Source: Mariprofundaceae bacterium
GTDB taxonomy: Bacteria; Pseudomonadota; Zetaproteobacteria; Mariprofundales; Mariprofundaceae
NCBI GenBank assembly: GCA_015488125.1
Contig: WFOJ01000090.1
Span: forward strand, 1-7,996
Length of the DNA: 7,996 nt
Direction of reading: 5' to 3'
Under the pieces are notes generated by a model. It saw only the letters and a list, made by a program, of their open reading frames with translations, made no database searches and was not told where the DNA came from. Positions 1 through 5,700 of the stretch are shown piece after piece (the stretch's first letter is position 1; every line of letters starts with the position of its first letter). The translations under genes were made by a program, and so were the position numbers.

Positions 1-616
1 CCTTACTCTGAATGCGGTTGACGGCTTTTTGCACGGCCGGGTTGAAATCCTGCACGCCCATACTCATGCGATTAAAGCCGCATTCGCGCAGTACACGTAC
101 AGTATGCTCACCGCATTCACGCGGATCTATTTCAATACCGTATTCACCGGCCGCATCATCCGCAAAGTGAAAACGCCGATGCAAATGATCCGTCAGCCGA
201 CGCATTTGCTGATCGTTTAAAAAGGTTGGTGTGCCGCCGCCTAGGTGCAACTGCGTGACCAGACGCGAACAATGGTCACCCAGCGCCTCGGCCACCATGT
301 CGATTTCCTTTAGCAGCAGTTCGAGGTAGGGCGCAGCGCGTTCGTATTTGTTGGTGACAATCTTGTTGCAGCCACAGTAATAACAGACGGTATTGCAAAA
401 AGGGATATGCACATAAAGCGACAGCGGACTATCATCCCGGGCAACGTGTTGCAACGTCTGACGATACGTCTGTGCATTGACCCCGTCGTGAAACATGGGC
501 GCTGTCGGGTAAGAGGTATAGCGTGGTCCGGCGGTATCGTATTTTTTGATTAAATCGAGATTGAAAAGCGCGGAGCCCGCAGTCGGGGCTCCGCCATCAG
601 TACAGTGGTCAATCAA
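1..616 (-). CDS. hemN: Oxygen-independent coproporphyrinogen III oxidase (HemN), N-terminal part, cut by window edge
   Basis: HemN is a cytoplasmic radical-SAM enzyme that converts coproporphyrinogen III to protoporphyrinogen IX without oxygen. About 205 codons are present; the C-terminal half lies beyond base 1. Visible family features are the N-terminal GPRYTSYPTA segment, the cluster/SAM motif HIPFCNTVCYYCGCNK (Cys-x3-Cys-x2-Cys-x-Cys), LHLGGGTPTFL, EIDPRE and FNRMSMGVQDFN. The frame is open throughout. The start is unclear: there is no ATG or GTG in frame upstream of the conserved region, and the first in-frame ATG lies after YTSYPTA. The only good candidate is TTG at 616-614, which overlaps the TGA stop of the upstream triheme cytochrome gene (TTGA) and follows a weak GAGAAG. 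That start gives about ten more leader residues than usual, encoded partly by a strong hairpin. The position suggests a haem supply role for the cytochromes upstream. Family assignment is very sure; the start is not. Confidence 0.95.
   Translation of the reverse strand, partial: MIDHCTDGGAPTAGSALFNLDLIKKYDTAGPRYTSYPTAPMFHDGVNAQTYRQTLQHVARDDSPLSLYVHIPFCNTVCYYCGCNKIVTNKYERAAPYLELLLKEIDMVAEALGDHCSRLVTQLHLGGGTPTFLNDQQMRRLTDHLHRRFHFADDAAGEYGIEIDPRECGEHTVRVLRECGFNRMSMGVQDFNPAVQKAVNRIQSK
570..594 (-). terminator. GC-rich hairpin at the triheme cytochrome / hemN junction (possible attenuator or terminator)
   Basis: Read on the minus strand this is GCGGAGCCC, a 7-nt loop, then GGGCTCCGC: a perfect 9-bp stem about 20 nt after the triheme cytochrome stop. 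It is followed by GCTTTTC, a short T tract. It looks like a weak intrinsic terminator or attenuator that would lower hemN transcription relative to the cytochrome genes. The oddity is that it sits in or just before the hemN reading frame, and no start codon follows it before the conserved HemN sequence. It could instead be an mRNA 3'-end stabiliser. Confidence 0.5.
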
Positions 617-1440
617 TGGGTGTCTTCTCGCATATAGGCAATAATATCCTGAATATCATCGCTGGAGAGTTTAGCAACGGATTCGCCAGCACGATCAATA
701 TGACGGCCATGACGGATGCGCAGATCCAGCAAGCGATCATCCAGATCGGCAATGGTGCGTTTCACGGCGGCATTACCAAGAATTTTGATGTCAGCAGGTG
801 TGCTATGGCAGCTCTTGCAGTTCTTGCTGTACAGCTTTTGGCCATGCAATGGATCTGCCTTGTAACGCAGGCTGTACACATAATGGGCAATATCGGCAAT
901 ATCCGTATTGCTAAGCTGGTGACGCTTGCTGGTCATCAATGTGCCCGGACGACCATAACGCATGGTATGGATGATGCCTTCCAGGTTCAGTTTGGAATAT
1001 ACCAGGTTTTTTGCGCCAACACCGGTCTGGGCGCGGCCATCCACGCCATGACATTTGGAACACACGGCCTCAAAGCGTTTCTTGCCGTTGGCTAAGTCCG
1101 GCTGATAATCAAAGCTCTGGATATAATCGATCACAGCCTCAATTTGCAGAGGATCAAGTACGTATTTTTTCGGTTCCATGGCCGTGCCCTTGATACCGTA
1201 GGTGATGATGCGGCGTAGCTCATCACGCTCTACAAAGGGCGCGACAGCACGCAGGTTGCGCGCCGGAAACGGTTCCAGCTGTTTGCCACCTTCACTCACT
1301 CGGCCATCAACGCCGTGGCAGGCTGAGCAATTGCTTTCATACAAGGCCTTGCCATCCAGTTCGTCGCCTGCCATGGCCGAGGCACTGCTCAGCAGCCCGA
1401 CCGCAGCCACTACGGCAGCAAGATAATATCTGATTTTCAT
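613..1440 (-). CDS. Periplasmic triheme c-type cytochrome (three class-I-like domains)
   Basis: The 275-residue protein has a Sec signal peptide (residues 1-24, predicted cleavage after AMA) and three consecutive cytochrome c domains with haem motifs CSACH (38-42), CSKCH (127-131) and CKSCH (208-212). Domain 1 has a likely axial Met in GTAM (88) and domain 2 in GTLM (169). Domain 3 has no Met at the matching place; it reads RIRHGRHIDRAG (His 244 and 247), so its haem may be bis-His or high-spin. The start is supported by AAGGAGG at 1452-1446, 5 nt from the ATG. The gene follows the monoheme cytochrome gene across a 220-bp gap rich in inverted repeats and is followed at once by hemN. Its likely role is a soluble electron shuttle between the NrfD-type complex and a terminal oxidase or reductase; the partner is not visible here. 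Confidence 0.9.
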   Translation of the reverse strand: MKIRYYLAAVVAAVGLLSSASAMAGDELDGKALYESNCSACHGVDGRVSEGGKQLEPFPARNLRAVAPFVERDELRRIITYGIKGTAMEPKKYVLDPLQIEAVIDYIQSFDYQPDLANGKKRFEAVCSKCHGVDGRAQTGVGAKNLVYSKLNLEGIIHTMRYGRPGTLMTSKRHQLSNTDIADIAHYVYSLRYKADPLHGQKLYSKNCKSCHSTPADIKILGNAAVKRTIADLDDRLLDLRIRHGRHIDRAGESVAKLSSDDIQDIIAYMREDTH

Positions 1441-1445
1441 TTTCC

Positions 1446-1452
1446 CCTCCTT
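1446..1452 (-). promoter_or_regulatory. Strong ribosome binding site of the triheme cytochrome gene
   Basis: AAGGAGG is complementary to the 16S rRNA 3' end and lies 5 nt before the ATG at 1440. It is the longest SD match among the minus-strand cytochrome genes, which suggests high, independent translation of this gene despite its distal place in the cluster. Confidence 0.85.
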
Positions 1453-1466
1453 GGTTCAATCAATAC

Positions 1467-1507
1467 GCCTGTGATGTGTTTTTCATTATTAAAAACACAT
1501 CACAGGC
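1467..1507 (-). repeat. Perfect 17-bp inverted repeat upstream of the triheme cytochrome gene
   Basis: GCCTGTGATGTGTTTTT (1467-1483) and AAAAACACATCACAGGC (1491-1507) are exact reverse complements around a 7-nt loop. In the cluster mRNA the stem would end about 15 nt before the SD of the triheme gene. No T tract follows it on either strand, so it is not a standard intrinsic terminator. Likely roles are a 5' mRNA stabiliser or processing site, or a dyad bound by a regulator. Confidence 0.8.
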
Positions 1508-1513
1508 AACTCG

Positions 1514-1538
1514 ATGAGGGCAAGCTTTGCGCCCTCAT
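1514..1538 (-). repeat. 8-bp inverted repeat in the monoheme/triheme gap
   Basis: ATGAGGGC (1514-1521) pairs with GCCCTCAT (1531-1538) around a 9-nt loop. It is the second of three dyads in this 220-bp gap. There is no T tract after it. The function is not known. Confidence 0.5.
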
Positions 1539-1547
1539 GCCATACAG

Positions 1548-1569
1548 TCAACCACATTGAATCAACCAC
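1548..1569 (-). repeat. Direct repeat of GTGGTTGA, two copies 14 bp apart
   Basis: On the minus strand GTGGTTGA occurs twice (1569-1562 and 1555-1548) with 6 nt between. Tandem direct repeats of this size upstream of a gene can be regulator binding half-sites. A weak promoter-like TTGATT lies across the first copy, but no good -10 follows. This could be chance. Confidence 0.3.
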
Positions 1570-1609
1570 TCTTTTTTTATGGCTTTTGTCGATATACTCC
1601 AGCCCGAGC

Positions 1610-1647
1610 ATCATGCCCCGACCCGACATCGGGGATCGGGGCATGAT
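1610..1647 (-). repeat. 12-bp inverted repeat just after the monoheme cytochrome gene
   Basis: ATCATGCCCCGA (1610-1621) and TCGGGGCATGAT (1636-1647) are exact reverse complements. The 14-nt middle contains a further CCCG/CGGG dyad. It begins about 13 nt after the stop of the monoheme cytochrome gene. It is strong enough to act as a transcript 3'-end block to exonuclease or as a Rho-type boundary, but lacks the T tract of an intrinsic terminator. Confidence 0.7.
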
Positions 1648-1660
1648 TCACATCAGTCGC

Positions 1661-1948
1661 TCACTGTTTGGACTTGATGAAGGCTACCATGGCATCAATT
1701 TCTTCAGCGCTCAGCTTGCCGTTCCACTTGGGCATCATTTTGCGACCATTGGTGATAGCCTCTTTCAAAACGTTCTCGTCCTTGTTCATATCCTTGAATG
1801 CAGGGCCCATCTTCTTCTTGTCGATGGCATGGCACATCTTGCAATTCTTCTTGAAGATAGCTTCCGCATCCGGTGCTGCTGTGGCAGCTTGTGAACCCAG
1901 TGAACATACACCCGCAATCAGCATGGTAGTCATCAGTGTCTTTTTCAT
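1661..1948 (-). CDS. Small periplasmic monoheme class I cytochrome c (c551/c5-like)
   Basis: The 95-residue precursor has a Sec signal peptide (about residues 1-24, ending ATA-A) and a mature part of about 70 residues. It carries haem motif CKMCH (36-40), the MGPAF segment that normally follows the haem site in c551-type proteins, and a likely axial Met at 72 in KMMPKW. The C-terminal helix LSAEEIDAMVAFIKSK is typical of the family. The mature form is short, close to the c551/c552 group. The start is fixed by AAGGAG 6 nt upstream. It lies 96 bp after the tetraheme subunit gene and is probably the soluble single-electron carrier that docks on that complex. The direction of electron flow cannot be told from sequence. 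Confidence 0.9.
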   Translation of the reverse strand: MKKTLMTTMLIAGVCSLGSQAATAAPDAEAIFKKNCKMCHAIDKKKMGPAFKDMNKDENVLKEAITNGRKMMPKWNGKLSAEEIDAMVAFIKSKQ

Positions 1949-1995
1949 CTTGTTCTCCTTCGATGATGGATTTCAGGCACAGAACGCGCCCGTTG

Positions 1996-2015
1996 GTTCC
2001 TCCCTGGAGAGGAAC
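1996..2015 (-). repeat. 7-bp inverted repeat in the tetraheme/monoheme gap
   Basis: GTTCCTC (1996-2002) pairs with GAGGAAC (2009-2015) around a 6-nt loop. It lies about 30 nt after the tetraheme stop and about 35 nt before the SD of the monoheme gene. No T tract follows. It may shape relative mRNA levels of the two genes. Confidence 0.4.
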
Positions 2016-2044
2016 GAACTGGTAACAGTGAACAAACGGCGTCG

Positions 2045-2869
2045 TTAATACTTCAACTCATGATCGGCATTGTTCATGCCTCTTGGCAGCTCTGGTGGTG
2101 CTTCCGGTTTGATCGGATCAAAACGATGGATTTGCACTGTATGCGGATTATGGCACTCCGTACAAACCCACCAGCGTTTCTTGCCGCCTGTTTTCCAGGA
2201 GCCGATGCGCTTGCCATGGATGCCTCTACGCCAGTCTGCGTAAATCTGCCCGTGACATTTGCCACACAGTTTTTGCGGCTGGTTAAAGCTGATCAGTCTG
2301 CCCCTGTGATCAACCAGTTTGTTGCGATGTTTGGCGCTGTGGCAATCCAGGCACCAGATCGCACCACGCCCATGCTGCAAATCAAGCGCATTCTCCACAA
2401 TATCCTGATGCATGCCAAGCTCTCTCGGGATATTGTTTTTGGGAAACGGCACATTCTCCCCATCATGGCAGCCTTCGCAATGTTTATCCGGAAACATATT
2501 GAAGTATTGCAGATGCGGTTCACGCGGTCTGACCACAGCATGGGCAAAATCACCTTTGCTTTTGTCATTGGGATCAAGTGCCGGCATGTCTCCCATCGGA
2601 ATGGTATCGGCAAAAGGATCGCCCCACCACCATACTTTATGCGTGCGCGGTGAACATTTGACATTGGGATAGCCATATTCGGGAACCGCCTGCTCCTTGC
2701 GGGTGATATCGGTATAGCCCACCCGGCTTTCCACACAATCGGTGACCACCTGTTGTTGTTCTTTCGCAGGAGCTGGCCCGGCGACTGAACCTTGTGCCAG
2801 TATCACCACGGCAATGCCAGCAACGGCTACACCGGCGGCCACGAGGAACTGCATTGAACGTTTCATCAT
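2045..2869 (-). CDS. Tetraheme c-type cytochrome subunit of an NrfD-type membrane complex
   Basis: The protein of up to 274 residues starts with a basic n-region and a hydrophobic stretch (about 7-30) that is a signal peptide or membrane anchor. Four haem motifs follow: CEGCH (131-135), CLDCH (173-177), CGKCH (202-206) and CTECH (236-240). Histidines at 154, 166, 181, 188, 218, 243 and 248 are candidates for distal ligands, so bis-His haems are likely. The C-terminus is Pro-rich (RFDPIKPEAPPELPRG), as in multihaem partners of Fe-S/NrfD subunits. Its ATG overlaps the stop of the NrfD gene (ATGA). The next ATG, at 2866, is 6 nt from AAGGGGG and may be the true start. By context it is the periplasmic electron exit or entry subunit. 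It resembles, in layout only, the tetraheme-plus-NrfD-plus-Fe-S complexes known from Geobacter and sulfate reducers; no exact family name is claimed. Confidence 0.85.
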   Translation of the reverse strand: MMKRSMQFLVAAGVAVAGIAVVILAQGSVAGPAPAKEQQQVVTDCVESRVGYTDITRKEQAVPEYGYPNVKCSPRTHKVWWWGDPFADTIPMGDMPALDPNDKSKGDFAHAVVRPREPHLQYFNMFPDKHCEGCHDGENVPFPKNNIPRELGMHQDIVENALDLQHGRGAIWCLDCHSAKHRNKLVDHRGRLISFNQPQKLCGKCHGQIYADWRRGIHGKRIGSWKTGGKKRWWVCTECHNPHTVQIHRFDPIKPEAPPELPRGMNNADHELKY

Positions 2870-4134
2870 GCACCCCCTTGCGCGGTGACAGGAGTGCCTG
2901 TGTTTTCGTGCGCCACTGCCGCCCGGGATTCACGCGATACATCGCCCAGAATCACACCAACAGCGCCTTTGAGTAACAAGGTCATGACCAGCATGCCAAT
3001 CGCCCAGATGGCAGCCAGCGTGAGAAACTCAGGCAGTGTGGTGTGATACACTGTATATTCTCCCAGCGGTGAAGGACTGAACGAAGGGAACATCAGCAAA
3101 TACGGCTTTTCCAGCAGAATGGATGCTGCCACGATCAGGCATACAAACGGCAGCCAGCAATCATAGCTTTTGTACACTCTGGGAAACAGCAGGGCAATCA
3201 GTGAACCGACAAAACAGGCCATAATACCCCAGAACCAGGGTACATAGTCATTCAGACCATGGTGGCCAAACATGGCAAACTTCAGCGGCTCGGCGTGTGC
3301 TGTACTGTTGTAAAGCACGGCAAAATCCTCGGAAACGAAGACCAGCGCCATAATGCCCAGGCTCCAGACCATGATTTTTCGCAACACATCAATGGCACTG
3401 TCAGGAATGGCCAGACGTGTGTATTTGCGGACGAGTAGAAAAATCATGATCACAATGGCAGGCCCGGAAGCGCCCGCCATGGAGAGAAAGGCAAACGGCA
3501 GCACTGCCGTATTCCAGGCAAACATTCTGGCGTTATTGCCAAGTACCGCTGCCGTGATGATATGAATCAGCGGTCCCCACATAATCGCCCACCAGACAAT
3601 AAAATGATAAAAGGGCACATGCACTGAGCGATCATGGTAACGCCTATACAAAAAGAAGGACACGGCAATCACATTGAGTATCAGATACACATTCAGGGTG
3701 ATGGCATCAAAGACCAGCGTCGAACTAGGGAAATTCGGATAACCGACAAAAGGCAGCATATGCCAGAAGCGCTCAGGCCGTCCCATGTGGAACAGCACAA
3801 AAATCAAGCCGGAAATCACAAAGCCAATGGCCACGATCTCGCCAAGTACGGCAAGATCCCGCATATCTGGTCGTTTGTACACAAAGCCGGGAATGACCAC
3901 CAGAATCGCGGCGGCGGCAATATGCGCCGTATAAACGAAATTCGACAGATATTGCCCCATGGAAATCTGATCAGTCAGTCCGGTCATGATCAGGCCCTTG
4001 CTCAGAATGATGTACATCGGATAAAGGCCTGCTAGAATGCACAGGCCCAGAAAGCCTAACCAGCTATAATAAAGCTTGCCACCTTTTAATGCTTCAGCCA
4101 GAAAGTCTTTGGCAAAAGCCCATATGTTCTTCAT
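2866..4134 (-). CDS. NrfD/DsrP-type integral membrane quinone-interacting subunit
   Basis: The 422-residue protein has about ten hydrophobic segments, near residues 22-46, 64-86, 97-117, 140-163, 175-198, 208-235, 255-275, 298-318, 327-347 and 370-392, and a polar C-terminal tail. Ten helices match the longer DsrP/HmcC/ActC branch of the NrfD superfamily rather than the 8-helix PsrC/NrfD branch. Conserved family stretches include GLTDQISMGQYLSNF, FHMGRPERFWHMLPF and the helix at 175-198 (WWAIMWGP). Members exchange electrons with the quinone pool through a partner Fe-S subunit and bind no cofactor themselves. The SD AGGGG (4145-4141) overlaps the stop of the Fe-S gene, 9 bp upstream, and the gene overlaps the tetraheme gene, so the three are translationally coupled. 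The family call is strong; the quinone type and direction are unknown. Confidence 0.9.
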   Translation of the reverse strand: MKNIWAFAKDFLAEALKGGKLYYSWLGFLGLCILAGLYPMYIILSKGLIMTGLTDQISMGQYLSNFVYTAHIAAAAILVVIPGFVYKRPDMRDLAVLGEIVAIGFVISGLIFVLFHMGRPERFWHMLPFVGYPNFPSSTLVFDAITLNVYLILNVIAVSFFLYRRYHDRSVHVPFYHFIVWWAIMWGPLIHIITAAVLGNNARMFAWNTAVLPFAFLSMAGASGPAIVIMIFLLVRKYTRLAIPDSAIDVLRKIMVWSLGIMALVFVSEDFAVLYNSTAHAEPLKFAMFGHHGLNDYVPWFWGIMACFVGSLIALLFPRVYKSYDCWLPFVCLIVAASILLEKPYLLMFPSFSPSPLGEYTVYHTTLPEFLTLAAIWAIGMLVMTLLLKGAVGVILGDVSRESRAAVAHENTGTPVTAQGGA

Positions 4135-4143
4135 TGTTCGCCC

Positions 4144-5199
4144 CTAATCCACGAAATAAAAGAACTTGGGATAGGTGTTGAATTCTTCCTTGAAACGGAA
4201 CACCCGCTTGGTCGCCAGCACCTGCCGAATCTCACTTTGCGGGTCAAGCAGATTACCGAACTTTCTGGCGCCGACGGGACAGGCCTCCAGGCAAGCCGGC
4301 ATTCTGCCTTCGCGGGTGCGTTGCAAACAAAATGTGCATTTCTCCATCACCCCGCGCATGCGCGGGCGATTGCCAAAATAATGGGTTTTGGGGTTCATTT
4401 CCTCGGGCGGTAAATTGGGCTCCCCCCAGTTAAAACGCCTGGCGCCATAAGGGCAAGCCAACTGGCACATGCGGCAACCAATGCACCAGTTATAATCAAT
4501 CACCACCACGCCGTTGGGCTCTCTGAATGTGGCTCGCACGGGGCAGGTTTTGACGCAAGGTGGCTTTTCGCATTGCTGGCACTGCACGGGAAAATAAAAG
4601 GAACCATCCTCCGGTACTTTTTCCGGATCGTAATAACGCACCGAATCTTCCAGCGATACCCCGGCAGGCGTATAGGCGTTGCCGCCCACCTGTACGCCAT
4701 GATCGCCGATGGCGCTATGTTCCGGATAGCCCTTCTCCCGTTTATCCTCGGAGAACGAGTCGCCGCCTTTCTCCATCTTCAGCACCTTGATCCATTGCAC
4801 TTCAGGGTCGTAACGCGACTGATTGTTCTCCTGCACGCAAGCATGCACGCAGGTGCGGCAGCCAATGCATTTCTGGATATTCAGCGCATAGCCGAACAAC
4901 ACGCCTTTCAGCGGCGGTGCATCCGATACCGTCACATGTTTGCCGTATTCTTCCGAATAGCGTGCCTCAAGACGCGCAATGCACGCCTTCTTCTCGCTAT
5001 CCGTCATCAGTTGATAGTGCGTCTGGAACCACTCCTTGAATGTTGCCGCTTCAGCTTCAGGTGAATCAGCTTCAGCCATGGCCCCGGCCATGGCGGCAAC
5101 ACCCATGTATTTCAGCAGGTCGCGTCGGGTTGTGTCGATACTCTCCGCCTCTTCAGCGCCCTTCCCGCAATGGCAGTGACCGCTACATTGTTGTGACAT
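4144..5199 (-). CDS. Tat-exported four-cluster ferredoxin subunit (NrfC/HmcB/DsrO-like)
   Basis: The protein is 351 residues from the ATG at 5199, chosen because GGAG (5209-5206) lies 6 nt before it; an ATG at 5211 in frame has no SD. A twin-arginine signal TTRRDLLKYM follows a short Cys/His-rich n-region (CSGHCHCG), so the folded protein is exported. Four cysteine groups bind [4Fe-4S] (or one [3Fe-4S]) clusters: CIGCRTCVHAC (Cys 111-121), CQQCEKPPCVKTC (207-219), CIGCRMCQLAC (239-249) and CTFC...ACLEAC (288-307). The insert between groups 1 and 2 is long, about 85 residues. A segment at about 65-86 (MTDSEKK...ARYSEEYG) recurs in the small Tat protein upstream. It should pass electrons between the NrfD membrane subunit and the tetraheme cytochrome. 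It is very clearly a member of this family. Confidence 0.95.
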   Translation of the reverse strand: MSQQCSGHCHCGKGAEEAESIDTTRRDLLKYMGVAAMAGAMAEADSPEAEAATFKEWFQTHYQLMTDSEKKACIARLEARYSEEYGKHVTVSDAPPLKGVLFGYALNIQKCIGCRTCVHACVQENNQSRYDPEVQWIKVLKMEKGGDSFSEDKREKGYPEHSAIGDHGVQVGGNAYTPAGVSLEDSVRYYDPEKVPEDGSFYFPVQCQQCEKPPCVKTCPVRATFREPNGVVVIDYNWCIGCRMCQLACPYGARRFNWGEPNLPPEEMNPKTHYFGNRPRMRGVMEKCTFCLQRTREGRMPACLEACPVGARKFGNLLDPQSEIRQVLATKRVFRFKEEFNTYPKFFYFVD

Positions 5200-5314
5200 C
5201 AGAAACTCCATCCGTCAGTATCAGTTTATCACGCACGCTCTTGGTGACAGACACCCTGTGTGTGATGCTATCACGGGGAAAGCGTTGCCAGTCAGCATGC
5301 GCATTCATTCCCAA
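5200..5314 (-). other. Gap between the small Tat gene and the ferredoxin gene
   Basis: This 115-bp gap has no gene I can support. It holds a short dyad GTGAT-gct-ATCAC (5262-5274) that resembles a CRP/FNR-family half-site pair but with 5 rather than 6 bases between TGTGA and TCAC. No convincing promoter or terminator was seen, so the two flanking genes are probably on one transcript. Confidence 0.5.
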
Positions 5315-5602
5315 TCAACCAACCTCGTCGAAATGATGGCGGATGATTTCCTCCAGCATCTGTTGTTTTTCGTCGCTGGACATGATCACCATCTGTTTTT
5401 GCATCATCAGCCGTCCTTGCCGGTGATCATCGCTTTCCGCCCCGGCCACCATTCTGCTGGCACATTGCGAAGAGGCTGACACCGCTTTACTGACACCGCT
5501 TGCGGCAGCGCCTGCTGCTACAACGCCCCCAGCTACACGAGCGCTCTTGCCAAAAAAACGTCGTCGGGAAATATCCACCTCATCAGTGTGTTTTCGTGCC
5601 AT
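5315..5602 (-). CDS. Small Tat-signal protein, first gene of the cytochrome cluster
   Basis: The protein has 95 residues from the ATG at 5602, which has AGGAG (5613-5609) 6 nt upstream; an earlier in-frame ATG at 5650 lacks an SD. It has a clear twin-arginine signal SRRRFFGKS (12-20), a weakly hydrophobic Ala/Gly-rich core (about 22-40) and only about 50 mature residues. The mature part has one Cys (47), three Met-rich stretches (LMMQKQMVIM) and a C-terminal helix MSSDEKQQMLEEIIRHHFDEVG-like segment (74-95). That helix resembles residues 65-86 of the ferredoxin subunit encoded next to it. No cofactor motif is complete, so the Tat route may be used for co-export with a folded partner. It may be a small structural subunit or an assembly partner of the complex. 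I do not recognise a named family. Confidence 0.75.
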   Translation of the reverse strand: MARKHTDEVDISRRRFFGKSARVAGGVVAAGAAASGVSKAVSASSQCASRMVAGAESDDHRQGRLMMQKQMVIMSSDEKQQMLEEIIRHHFDEVG

Positions 5603-5638
5603 GACGAACTCCTGTTGTCGCATATCACTTGACCAGGC

Positions 5639-5658
5639 GCAGGCTTTCATGAGCCTGC
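5639..5658. promoter_or_regulatory. Palindrome in the divergent control region (operator candidate)
   Basis: GCAGGCT (5639-5645) and AGCCTGC (5652-5658) are exact reverse complements around TTCATG. It lies 12-31 nt downstream of the predicted minus-strand transcription start and upstream of the plus-strand -10. It could bind a repressor, or form a leader hairpin in the cluster mRNA. Confidence 0.4.
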
Positions 5659-5675
5659 ATAAGCAATACAGCCAT

Positions 5676-5685
5676 CATTATAATG
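5676..5685. promoter_or_regulatory. Symmetric -10 element, predicted bidirectional promoter
   Basis: CATTATAATG is a perfect palindrome, so TATAAT reads on the plus strand at 5679-5684 and on the minus strand at 5682-5677. This is the only TATAAT in the 98-bp gap between the divergent MerA-like and Tat-protein genes. Predicted starts are near 5691 (plus, about 10 nt before the ATG) and near 5670 (minus, 68-nt leader). The -35 regions are poor on both sides (TGCATA plus, TTCATG minus at 17-nt spacing), which suggests that an activator helps. Confidence 0.55.
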
Positions 5686-5700
5686 GGGACATGCTAGAAC

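Noticed and set aside
616..1095. Plus-strand 159-codon frame opposite the triheme cytochrome gene, and similar long plus-strand frames opposite the other minus-strand genes
   Set aside because: They mirror the codon structure of strongly supported cytochrome, NrfD and ferredoxin genes and lack SD sequences or family features.
1441..1660. Intrinsic terminator between the monoheme and triheme genes
   Set aside because: The hairpins are strong but none is followed by a T run on either strand; a run of seven A on the minus strand lies too far from the stems.
2866..5199. Assignment of the cluster to DsrMKJOP, Hmc, Qrc or ACIII
   Set aside because: The NrfD and ferredoxin subunits are related to these families, but the haem counts and the missing DsrK/HmcF-type or molybdopterin-type subunits do not fit any of them.
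5261..5275. CRP/FNR-like site TGTGATGCTATCACG
   Set aside because: The half-sites are separated by 5 rather than 6 bases, and it lies inside the operon rather than at a promoter.
5183..5308. Minus-strand 41-codon frame (MNAHADWQRF...) between the Tat protein and ferredoxin genes
   Set aside because: It is short, lacks a good SD and overlaps the ferredoxin start in another frame. There is no sign of a hydrophobic or conserved segment.
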